From Globodera rostochiensis (lineage: Eukaryota; Nematoda; Chromadorea; Rhabditida; Heteroderidae), in contig JAEVLN010000016.1 of assembly GCA_018350325.1 (NCBI GenBank), forward strand, positions 734,193 to 798,192: a stretch of 64,000 nucleotides of DNA. Direction: 5' to 3'. The notes under the pieces were generated by a model. It searched no databases, had not been told where the DNA came from, and saw only the letters and a program-made list of their open reading frames with translations. This document shows, in pieces, positions 22,385 through 34,700 of the stretch; positions within the stretch are counted from its first letter, which is position 1, and each line of letters opens with the position of its first letter. A program made the position numbers and the translations under genes.

Positions 22385-25189
22385 CAACGCTTTTCCTTCT
22401 CGGTACTTGCTCATTACCTCTTCCGCATCCTGACACGATGCCATTAGGTTATCGACGAATGCATTCCCTGCCAACTCTATTGCCAGAGGAGAGCCATTCT
22501 CTTCCAAATGCTTTTGGACCACAGCTGCCAGAATAAAGGGTGATGCTATCACTCCAAATGGGATGCGAGCCCACCGGAAGACTTGCAAATTGTCTGCCGT
22601 AGGTTTCTTTTCGGGGTCCTTGACCCATAGAAACTTGACAAACTCCCGGTCTTCCTCGTCCATCGAGATAGCGTTGAAGGCCTTTTCTAAATCTGCCCAA
22701 AGCGCAATTGGTGGGAGCCGAAATCGCATCAGGATCCCTACCAAATCTGGGATCATCAGTGGACCTCTGAACATGCACTCGTTCAGGGACTTCTCTCCAC
22801 GTGGATGCGCGGATGCGTCGAACACAATTCGGAGTTTGTGGGTAACCACTCCATGGTGGGGGAGAAAGTGCTCTGGATAGCCTTCTTTCCGTTCCCCTTT
22901 CTCGAAAAATCCCAGTTCGTGCTCCCTTCTTATTGACTCGTCGTATTTCCGGAGCAATTCTGGGGTCTTCCGTAGCTTCTCTAGGAGGCCTCCTAACCTC
23001 CTATACGCCATGTTATAGTTCGACGGCAGTTCGGGTGGGTATTCTTTCCAGGGCCACCCCGCGCAGTATCTCCCATCTGGCAGCCTTTTCGCTTTCTTCT
23101 CGAAGATCTGCATTGCCGTGTCGTCGTCATTCTCTTTTGGGTCATCCTTGATTCCGATGAGCTGGAGATCCCAAAAGTTCTTTGCCATGTCTATTCCGAC
23201 CTCTGCTATTTCGCAATCGGCTTTTGCTGACATTACGGCACATATTTGTCTTTGCTCGCCGATCTCTAGTGGGATGTCTCGTCCGCACACTATCGGTCCC
23301 ACGGACGTGTGGATGCGGAACAGACTTGCACTAATTTGTTCCCTTCGCTTGAAGAATTTCCAAAACTCTGGCATCCCGATAAGCAAATCTGGCTCATCGT
23401 CTACTGCTTCCACTTTCCCGGTGCTCCATTCAGCTCTGCGGATAGATTTGACTATCCAATCGGCCCGGTACGCTACAAGGTTTTCGGAATGGCCATCCTC
23501 CAGGGCAACTTGTAGTTTATACTGCGGGGCATCCAGCTTCACCGGTATTTCGCTGTGGAAACCGCTTACTTCCAACAGTCCTTCCTTAATCTTCTGTGGG
23601 CTTAGTGCTTGTACCACGGAACTTTTCACCATGGTTACTTGCGATCCGGGGTCAAAGAATGCCAATATTCTCATCTTCTTCGCCGGATTTTTCTCAGAGA
23701 ATACGTTGATTCTTCTGGCCATCAGCAGTACCCGTTTCGGGTCCGAGACCGCTGTAGCAACGACGCCGCTTTCGACGCTTTCGGCCGTTGCCATATTCAC
23801 TTCTGCCTGGTTCCTCTTCGGTGGGAATCCTCTAGGCGCCGTGTTCCAGCTTTTTGCTGGTTTACTGCTTCTCGGGCAGATCACTCTGTTGTGTGGGCCG
23901 TTGCACTTTGCACAACTTCTTCTTGATCGGCATTCCGGTGCCCTGTGTCCTCTCCGCAGACACATAAAACATCTCTCTTGCTCTGAGAGTAATTTTGTTC
24001 TTTGCTGGACGCTTGCGACTTTTCTGCATTCGTCTGCCCAATGCGATCCGCCACAAAAAAGGCATTGGATCTTCGGCTTTCCCGGGGGCGCTGATTCTCT
24101 CCCTCTTCTTTCTTGGACGGCTACAAACGCCCTTGCCCTTTCGGCTGATTGCCTTCGCTGGTCGCGTTGGACTGGTTGCCGATACGAATTGGAGGTCCGG
24201 TTCACTTCTTTCCTTAGTGAACGGGAACAGCGCTGGACTTCTTCTCTCACTGACACTATCTCGGCCAGTCCGCGCCTGACATCCGACATCTGCCATCGGA
24301 GTCCCTCCTCTCGCTCCATCCTCACCAATTCGGTGAGTACTTGCCTCGGCAGCTTTGCTTTAACTGCCATGCACATCAGCGAGTTCTCTGGATGTCCCAA
24401 CGCATTCAGTTGGAGACAAATCCGTTCCAGATTTTCTGTGAACGGTTGTAGGGATTCCGCAGAATCCTCCACGTTCGGGAGATTAAACAGCTCAGCCTGT
24501 AGTGCTTCGGCTATTACTTGTTGATTCCCGTACAGACGCTGCAGCGTAGTCACCATATTGGTGTAATTCTCGCCGCCGCGGTAGCCCATGACTGCCCGTG
24601 CCGCCTTTCCTTTCAAACATCCGATAAGGTAGTTCATCTTATCAATCGCTGTCAGGTGTCCCTGATTGTGGACGGCACTCTCAAAGGTTTGCCAAAACGC
24701 CGGCCATTCCAATGGCTCGCCTGCGAATGTTGGCATTCGCAACTCCGGCAGTCTGATACGCGGGTGGGCTGCTGTTTCTCTCACTTCTTGCTGCATTGCC
24801 TGCTGGCGATTTGCCTCTTGAGGCTCCGGGTTGTTCCCTACCTGGGAGTTCCCTTCTTCGATTTCTCCCGCTATCTCCACTTCCATTTCGTCCATTACTG
24901 CATGAGCGTCTACCAGTAACTGAGGAATTTGTCGTACATCCTCCAAGAAGGCGGTGAAGCGGTCTTGTTCCGCGACCCTTTCTGCTCCTTGTAGTCCGTT
25001 GATGATTTCTTCCCAAATCTGGAGCTCTGCCTCCACGCGCAGCGTTACTCTGGACAGCAATGCTCTAGCCTCCATTATGGCTGCGTTGTCCTCCCCTTCT
25101 TCCCGGTTCAAGAGCTCTCGTGCTCTTAATACTCGTTCACGGAGTTTAGCCGTCTGGGGGCCCAGGACCATTCGTATGCGAATGCTCAT
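22385..25189 (-). pseudogene. Pao/BEL gag-pol polyprotein, truncated in reverse transcriptase
   Basis: Continuous open frame from ATG 25187-25189 for about 935 codons. Domains in order: helical Gag of the DUF1759 type (PTFAGEPLEWPAFWQTFESA, residues about 150-300); zinc knuckles (CLFCGGSHWADEC, then CFMCLRRGHRAPEC and CAKCNGPHNRVIC, about 375-450); a DUF1758/A17-like aspartic protease (FFDPGSQVTMVKSS, about 515); and Pao reverse transcriptase (KLRIVFDASA, LWADLEKAFNAI, FGVIASPFILAAV, about 780-920). The RT active-site box reads FVDN, where YVDD is usual, so even a full-length copy may have been inactive. The frame continues into the satellite without a stop, which is coincidental. The gag half looks intact, pointing to a fairly recent insertion. 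Confidence 0.92.
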
Positions 25190-25203
25190 CTCTGGTGGTT
25201 TTT

Positions 25204-25215
25204 ACGGGAGCGCCA
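25204..25215 (-). other. Primer-binding site of the Pao/BEL element
   Basis: TGGCGCTCCCGT starts two bases after the LTR end. TGG pairs with the CCA end of a tRNA, so the primer tRNA should end in ACGGGAGCGCCA. This fits the normal position for an LTR element and fixes its orientation. Confidence 0.7.
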
Positions 25216-25217
25216 CT

Positions 25218-25708
25218 TGTCGAGGTAGACCTTCGGGATTCCTTTTCAGAGGGGAGGGGAACGGGTTGGGAATTGTCCGGCGGAGAAGTTGAGGGGAACA
25301 AAGGGATGGGAGCTCAGACGAGTGCAGACGGAAAGGGCTTCCGTGGATGGCGAGAGTGAAGTCGTTGTTCGGTGGACACCCGATAAAACTTGTGTTTATT
25401 CAGGGAATTTCCGAGAGGGCTTTTACAGAATGTTTGAGAGTGGTTGAGAAGTGATTCTCAGGGGTGAAAATCGGGCTTAAATATCCAAATTGGAATCAGA
25501 CACAAGGGGGAAAATTGGGGGACACAGAATTTCCCGTAGGACAAAGAGAGGAGAAAAAGGGGGGAAACATTACACCAAGGGGGAAAAAGGGAAAAACATC
25601 ACTCCAAGTGATCACCGATCGCGTCCGTCTGCTCCTCTCCCCGCTCGCCTCCCGTCCCTCACTTCTTTTCCCGTCCTCCCCCCTCGCTCGTAGTCGCCTC
25701 CGGCGACA
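25218..25708 (-). mobile_element. 5' LTR of the Pao/BEL element
   Basis: The LTR starts TGTCG and ends CGACA (a 5-bp inverted end), 491 bp long. Inside it on the - strand lie a TATA-like ATATTTAAG (near 25478) and AATAAA (near 25390), as expected for promoter and poly(A) signals. No matching 3' LTR is present in the window. The outer CA coincides with the CATCCC of the satellite, so the boundary is uncertain by two bases. Confidence 0.75.
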
Positions 25709-28700
25709 TCCCGCCCAACCAAATACTGTCCCAAATACTGTACATCCCGCCCAACCAAATAATGTCCCAAATAGTGTACATCCCGCCCAACCAAATAATG
25801 TCCCAAATGCTGTACATCCCGCCCAACCAATGTCCCAAATACTGTACATCCCGCCCAACCAAATACTGTCCCAAATGCTGTATAATCCCGCCCAACCAAA
25901 TACTGTCCCAGATACGTACATCCCGCCCAACCAAATACTGTCCCAAATACTGTACATCCCGCCCAACCAAATAATGTCCCAAATACTGTACATCCCGCCC
26001 AACCAAATACTGTCCCAAATGCTGTATAATCCCGCCCAACCAAATACTGTCCCAGATACGTACATCCCGCCCAACCAAATACTGTCCCAAATACTGTACA
26101 TCCCGCCCAACCAAATAATGTCCCAAATACTGTACATCCCGCCCAACCAAATACTGTCCCAAATACTGTACATCCCGCCCAACCAAATAATGTACCAAAT
26201 ACTGTACATTCCGCCCAACCAAATACTGTCCCAGAAACTGTATATCCCGCCCAACCAAATACTGTCCCAAATACTGTATATCCCGCCCAACCAAATACTG
26301 TCCCAGAAACTGTACATCCCGCCCAACCAAATACTGTCCCAAATACTGTACATCCCGCCCAACCAAATACTGTCCCAGAAACTGTACATCCCGCCCAACC
26401 AAATACTGTCCCAAATACTGTACATCCCGCCAACCAAATACTGTCCCAAATACTGTACATCCCGCCCAACCAAATACTGTCCCAGAAACTGTATATCCCG
26501 CCCAACCAAATACTGTCCCAAATACTGTATATCCCGCCCAACCAAATACTGTCCCAGAAACTGTACATCCCGCCCAACCAAATACTGTCCCAGAAACTGT
26601 ACATCCCGCCCAACCAAATACTGTCCCAAATACTGTACATCCCGCCAACCAAATACTGTCCCAAATACTGTACATCCCGCCCAACCAAATACTGTCCCAA
26701 ATACTGTACATCCCGCCCAACCAAATAATGTCCCAAATAGTGTACATCCCGCCCAACCAAATACTGTCCCAAATACTGTACATCCCGCCCAACCAAATAA
26801 TGTCCCAAATAGTGTACATCCCGCCCAACAAATAATGTCCAAATAGCTGGTTACAATTCCCCAACCAAATACGGTCCCAAATAACTGTACATCCCGCCCA
26901 ACCAAATACTGGTCCCATGAACTGGATACATCCCGCCCAACCAAATACTGTCCCAGATACTGTACAATCCCGCCCACCAAATAATGTACCAAATACTGTA
27001 CAATCCCGCCCAAGCCAAAATACTGTCCCAGAATACTGTACATCCCGCCCAACCAATACTGTCCAAATACTGTACATCCGCCCAACCAAATACTGTCCCA
27101 TAGAAACTGTATCATCCCGCCCAACCAAATACTGTCCCAAATACTGTACATCCCGCCCACCAAATACTGTCCCAGAAAACTGTACATCCCGCCCAACCAA
27201 ATACTGTCCCAGAATACTGTACATCCCGCCCAACCAAATACTGTCCCAAATACTGTACATCCCGCCCAACCAAATACTGTCCCAAATACTGTACATCCCG
27301 CCCACCAAATACTGTCCCAAATACTGTACATCCCGCCCAACCAAATACTGTCCCAAATACTGTACATCCCGCCCAACCAAATACTGTCCCAAATACTGTA
27401 CATCCCCGCCCAACCAAATACTGTCCCAAATACTGTACATCCCGCCCAACCAAATACTGTCCCAAATACTGTACATCCGCCCAACCAAATACTGTCCCAA
27501 ATACTGTACATCCCGCCCAACCAAATACTGTCCCAAATACTGTTACATCCCGCCCCAACCAAATACGGTCCGCAGAATCTGTACATCCCGCCAACCAAAT
27601 ACTGTCCCAAATACTGTATACATCCCGCCCAACCAAATAATGTCCCAAATACTGTACATTCCCGCCCAACCAAAATACTGTCCCAGAATACGTATATCCC
27701 GCCCAACCAAATACTGTCCCAAATACTGTCATATCCCGCCCAACCAAATACTGTCCCAAATACTGTACATCCCGCCCAACCAAATAATGTCCCAAATACT
27801 GTACCCTCGACCCGCCCAACCAAATACTGTCCCAAATACTGTACATCCCGCCCAACCAAATAATGTCCCAACTACTGTACATCCCGCCCAACCAAATCTG
27901 TCCCAAATACTGTACATCCCGCCCAACCAAATACTGTCCCAAATACTGTACATTCCGCCCAACCAATACTGTCCCAGAAACTGTATATCCCGCCCAACCA
28001 AATACTGTCCCAAATACTGTATATTCCCGCCCAACCAAATACTGTCCCAGAAACTGTACATCCCTCCCACCAAATACTGTCCCAAATACTGTACATCCCG
28101 CCCAACCCATACTGTCCCAAAATACTGTACATCCCGCCCAACCAAATACTGTCCCAAATACTGTACATCCCGCCCAAGATACTGTATATCCGCCAACCAC
28201 ATACTGTCCCAAAGAAACTGTACATCCCGCCCAAACCAAATACTGTCCCCCATACGGTACATCCCGCCCAACCAAATACTGTCCCAGAATACCTGTACAG
28301 CCCGCCCAACCAAATACTGGTCCCAAATACTGTAACATCCCGCCAACCAATAAGTCCCAAATACGTGTACAGCCCGCCCAAACCAAATAATGTCCCAAAT
28401 ACGTGACATCCCGCCCAACAAATACTGTCCCAAATACTGTACATACCGCGCCCAACACAAATACGTTGCCCAGAAACTGTAACATCCCGCCAACCAAATA
28501 ACTGTCCCAAAATACTGTACATGCCCGCCCAACCAAATACTGTCCAAAATACTGTAAATTCCGCCCTAACCAAATAACTGTCCCAGAATACTGTACAATC
28601 CGCCCAACCAAATACGGTCCCAAATACTGTACATCCCCGCCCAACCAAATACTGCCCAAATACTGTACATCCGCCCAACCAAATACTGTCCCAGAATACT

Positions 28701-31700
28701 GTACATCCCGCCCAACCAAATACTGTCCCAATACTGTACATCCCGCCCAACCATATACTGTCCCAAATACTGTACATCCCGCCCAACCAAATACTGTCCC
28801 AAATACTGTACATCCCGCCCAACCAAATAATGTCCCAATACTGTACATCCCGCCAACCAAATACTGTCCCAATACTGTACATCCCGCCCCAACCAAATAC
28901 TGTCCCAAATACTGTACATCCCGCCCAACCAATAATGTCCCAAATACTGTACATTCCCGCCCAACCAATACTGTCCCAAATACTGTACATCCCGCCCAAC
29001 CAAATACTGTCCCAAATAGTGTACATCCCGCCACAACCAAATACTGTCCCAAATACTGTACATCCCGCCCAACCAAATACTGTCCCAAATAGCTGTACAT
29101 CCCGCCCAACCAAATACTGTCCCCAAATACTGTACATCCCGCCCAACCAAATACTGTCCCAATAGCTGTACATCCCGCCCAACCAAATAATGTCCCAAAT
29201 ACTGTACATCCCGCCCAACCAAATACTGTCCCAAATACTGTATCATCCCGCCCAACCAATACTGTCCCAAATACTGTACTATCCCGCCCAACCAAATACT
29301 GTCCCAAATACTGTACATCCCGCCCAACCAAATAATGTCCCAAATACTGTACATTCCCGCCCAACCAAATACTGTCCCAAATACTGTACATCCCGCCCAA
29401 GCCAATACTGTCCCAAATACTGTATCATCCCGCCCAACCAAATACTGGTCCCAGATAGTGTACATCCCGCCCAACCAAATACTGTCCCAAGATAGTGTAC
29501 ATCCCGCCCAACCAAATACTGTCCCAGATAATGTACATCCCGCCCAACCAAATACTGTCCCAAATAATGTACATCCCGCCCAACCAAATACTGTCCCAAA
29601 TACTGTACATCCCGCCCAACCAAATACTGTCCCAAATACTGTACATCCCGCCCAACCAAATACTGTCCCAGAATAGCTGGTACATCCCGCCCAACCAAAT
29701 ACTGTCCCAAATACTGTACATCCCGCCCAACCAAATACTGTCCCAAAAAATACGTCCCAATACTGTACTCCCGCCCCAACCAATACTGTTCCCAATACGT
29801 ATCAATCCCGCCAACCAATATTGTCCAATAGTGACAATCCATCCAGCCCAAACCAAATACTGTCCCAATACTGTACATCCCGCCAAGCCCAATAATGCCC
29901 AAATAGTGTACATCCCGCCCAACCAAATACTGTCCCAAATCGTGTACCATCCCCGCCCAACCAAATACTGTCCCAAATACTGTACATCCCGCCCAACCAA
30001 ATAATGTCCCAAATACTGTACATCCCGCCCAACCAATACTGTCCCAATACTGTACATCCCGCCCAACCAAATACTGTCCCAAATACTGTACATCCCGCCC
30101 AACCAAATACTGTCCCAGATAACTGTACATCCCGCCCAACCAAATACTGTCCCAAATACTGTACCTCCCGCCCAACCAAATACTGTCCCAATACTGTACA
30201 TCCCGCCCAACCAAATACTGTCCCAAATACTGTACATCCCGCCCAACCAAATACTGTCCCAATACTGTATAATCCCGCCCACCAAATACTGTCCCAATAC
30301 TGTAACATCCCGCCCAACCAAATACTGGTCCCAGAATACTGTTACATCCCGCCCAACCAAATACTGTCCCAATAACTGTACATCCCGCCCAACCAAATAC
30401 TGTCCCAAATACTGTACATCCCGCCCCACCAATACTGTCCCAAATGCTGTACATCCCGCCCAACCAAATACTGTCCCAAATACCTGTAGCATCCCGCCCA
30501 ACCAAAATACTGTCCCAAATACTGTATATCCCGCCCAACCAAATACTGTCCCCAAGAAACTGTACATCCCGCCCAACCAAATACTGTCCCAGAATAGTGT
30601 ACATCCCGCCCAACAAATACTGTCCCAAATAGCTGTACATCCCGCCCAACCAAATACTGTCCCAAATACTGTATATCCCGCGCCACCAAATACTGTCCAA
30701 ACTGTACATCCCGCCCAACCAAATAAGTGTCCCAGAAACTGTACATCCCGCCCAACCAAATACTGTCCCAAATACTGTAACATCCCGCCCAACCAAAATA
30801 ACTGTCCCAAATACTGTACATCCGCCCAACCAAATACTGTCCCAAGACTGTACATCCCGCCCAACCAAATACTGTCCCAAATACTGTACATCCGCCCAAC
30901 CAATACTGTCCCAAATGACTGTACATCCCGCCCAACCAAATACTGTCCCAAATACTGTATATCCCGCCCATCCGCCCCAACCAACATACTGTCCCACATA
31001 CCTTGTAAATCCGCCCAACCAAATATCGTCCAGAAAAAATGTACATACAGCCCAACAAATACTGTCCCAGAAGAAAACTGTACATCCCGCCCCAACCAAA
31101 TACTGTTCCAAAATACTGTACATCCCGCCCAAAACCAAATACTGTCCCCAAATACTGTATATCCGCACAACCCAACAATCTGTTCCCAGAAAACTGTCCA
31201 TCCCGCCCAACCACAATACTGTACCAAATACTGTAACATCCCGCCCAAACCAATCTGGACAAATACTGTAATCCCAGCCACCAAATACTGTCCCAAATAC
31301 TGTACTACCGCCCAACCAAATAATGTCCCAAATAGTGTACATCCGCCCAACCAAATACTGTTCCCAAATACTGTAACATCCCGCCAACCAAATACTGTCC
31401 CAAATACGTATATCCGCCCACCAAATACTGTCCCAGAAAACTGTAATCCCGCCCAACCAAATAATGTCCAAATACGTACATCCCGCCCAACCAAATCTGT
31501 CCCCAAATTACTGTACTATCCACCCAACCAAATACTGTCCCCAGACTGTACATCCCGCCCCAACCAAATACTGTCCCAGAATACTGTACATCCCGCCCAA
31601 CCAAATACTGTCCCCAGATAATGTACATCCCGCCCAACCAAATACTGTCCCAACTAATGTACATCCCGCCCACCAAATACTGTCCCAGAAACTGTACATC

Positions 31701-34700
31701 CCGCCCAACCAAATACTGTCCCAAATACTGTACTATCCCGCCCAACCAAATGACTGTCCCAGAATACTGTAACAATCCCGCCCAACCAAATACTGTCCCC
31801 GATAACTGTACATCCCGGCCCAACAAATACTGACCAAATATGCTGTACATCCGCCCACACATACGTCCCAAATACGTACATCCCGCCAACCAAATACTGT
31901 CCCAAATACTGTACATCCCGCCCCACCAAATACTGTCCCAAATACTGTACATCCCGCCCAACCAAATACTGTCCCAAATACTGTACATCCCGCCCAACCA
32001 AATACTGTCCCAAATACTGTACATCCCGCCCAACCAAATACTGTCCCATATAGGTACATCCCGCCCAACCAAATACTGTCCCAAATACTGTACATCCCGC
32101 CCAACCAAATACTGTCCAAATAGCTGTACATCCCGCCCAACCAAATACTGTCCCAAATACTGTACATCCCGCCCAACCAAATACTGTCCCAAATACGGTA
32201 CATCCCGCCCAACCAAATACTGTCCCAAATACTGGTACATCCCGCCCAACCAAATACTGTCCCAAATACTGTACATACCGCCCAACCAAATAATGTGCCC
32301 CAAATAGTGTACATCCCGCCCAACCAAATACTGTCCCAAGATAATGTACATCCCGCCCAACCAAATACTGTCCCAGATAATGTACATCCCGCCCAACCAA
32401 TAATGTCCCAAATAGCTGGTACATCCCGCCCAACCAAATACTGTCGCCAAATAGCTGTACATCCCGCCCAACCAAATACTGTCCCAAATACTGTACATCC
32501 CGCCCAACCAATAATGTCCCAAATACTGTACATCCCGCCCAACCAAATACTGTCCCCAGATACTGTACATCCCGCCCAACCAAATACTGTCCCAGATACT
32601 GTACATCCCGCCCAACCAAATACTGTCCCAAATACTGTACATCCCGCCCAACCAAATACTGGTCCCAAATACTGTACATCCGCCCAACCAAATACTGTCC
32701 CCAAATACTGTACATCCCCGCCCAACCAAATACTGTCCCAAATACGTACATCCCGCCCAACCAAATACTGTACCATAAACTGTATAATCCCGCCCAACCA
32801 AATACTGTCCCAATACTGTACATCCGCCCAACCAAATACTGTCCCAAATACTGTACATCCCGCCAACCAAATACTGTCCCAGAATACTGTACATCCCGCC
32901 CAACCAAATACTGTCCCAAATACTGTACATCCCGCCCAACCAATACTGTCCCAAATACTGTACATCCGCCCAACCAAATACTGTCCCAGAATACTGTACA
33001 TCCCGCCCAACAAATACTGTCCCAGATAATGTACATCCCGCCCAACCAAATACTGTCCCAAATACTGTACATCCCGCCCAACCAAATACTGTCCCAAATA
33101 CTGTACATCCCGCCAACCAAATACTGTCCCAAATACTGTATCATCCCGCCCAACCAAATACTGTCCCAAATACTGTACATCCCGCCCAACCAAATACTGT
33201 CCCAAATACTGTACATCCCGCCCAACCAAATACTGTCCCAAATACTGTACATCCCGCCCAACCAAATACTGTCCCAAATACTGTACATCCCGCCCAACCA
33301 AATACTGTCCCAAATACTGTACATCCCGCCCAACCAAATACTGTCCCAAATACTGTACATCCCGCCCAACCAAATACTGTCCCAGATAATGTACATCCCG
33401 CCCAACCAAATACTGTCCCAGATAATGTACATCCCGCCCAACCAAATACTGTCCCAAATACTGTACATCCCGCCCAACCAAATACTGTCCCAAATACTGT
33501 ACATCCCGCCCAACCAAATACTGTCCCAAATACTGTACATCCCGCCCAACCAAATACTGTCCCAAATACTGTACATCCCGCCCAACCAAATACTGTCCCA
33601 AATACTGTACATCCCGCCCAACCAAATACTGTCCCAAATACTGTACATCCCGCCCAACCAAATACTGTCCCAAATAGCTGTACATCCCGCCACCAAATAC
33701 TGTCCCAAATACTGTACATCCCGCCCAACCAAATACTGTCCCAAATACTGTACATCCCCGCCCAACCAAATACTGTCCCAAGAACTGTACATCCCGCCCA
33801 ACCAAATACTGTCCAAATACTGTACATCCCGCCCAACCAAATACTGTCCCAAATACTGTACATCCCGCCCAACCAAATACTGTCCCAGATACTGTACATC
33901 CCGCCCAACCAAATACTGTCCCATCCCGCCCAACCAAATACTGTCCCAAATACTGTACATCCCGCCCAACCAAATACTGTCCCAAATACGTGTACATCCC
34001 GCCCAACCAAATACTGTCCCAAATACTGTACATCCCGCCACAACCAAAATAATGTCCCAAATACTGTACATCCCGCCCAACCAAATACTGTCCCAATACT
34101 GTACATCCCGCCCAACCAAATACTGTCCCAAATACTGTACATCCCGCCCAACCAAATACTGTCCCAAAGTACGGTACATCCCGCCCAACCAAATACTGTC
34201 CCAAATACTGTGTACATCCCGCCCAACCAAATACTGTCCCAAATAGCTGTACATCCCGCCCAACCAAATACTGTCCCAAATACTGTACATCCCGCCCAAC
34301 CAAATACTGTCCCAAATACTGTACATCCGCCCACACCCAAATACTGTCCCAAATACTGTACATCCCGCCAACCAAATAATGTCCCAAATACTGTACATCC
34401 CGCCCAACCAAAATACTGTCCCAAATACTGTACTATCCCGCCCAACCAAATACTGTCCCAAATACTGTACATCCCGCCCAACCAAATACTGTCCCAAATA
34501 CTGTACATCCCGCCCAACCAAATACTGTCCCAAATACTGTACATCCCGCCCAACCAAATACTGTCCCAAATACTGTACATCCCGCCCAACCAAATACTGT
34601 CCCAAATACTGTACATCCCGCCCAACCAATACTGTCCCAAATACTGTACATCCCGCCCAACCAAATACTGTCCCAAATACTGTACATCCCGCCCAACCAA

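Larger units (their letters stand above)
22382..25708 (-). mobile_element. Pao/BEL LTR retrotransposon, 3' truncated
   Basis: Read on the - strand, the element runs from a 5' LTR (25218-25708) through a primer-binding site (25204-25215) and leader to a gag-pol frame starting at 25189. It stops within the reverse transcriptase at about 22382, where 36-bp satellite begins. RNase H, integrase and the 3' LTR are absent. Satellite also abuts the outer edge of the LTR, so the element sits wholly inside the satellite. Confidence 0.9.

Noticed and set aside
17847..22436. Other 500-2000-codon frames through the satellite on both strands (GWAGCTVFGTVF, IPPNQILSQ types)
   Set aside because: Several overlapping frames are open at once, codon content is dictated by the DNA repeat, and no initiation or splice context is seen.
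15809..25189. A 3126-codon - strand frame joining Pao gag-pol, satellite and esterase
   Set aside because: The satellite unit is 36 bp and stop-free, so any frame entering it stays open. The two ends are unrelated genes joined by chance.
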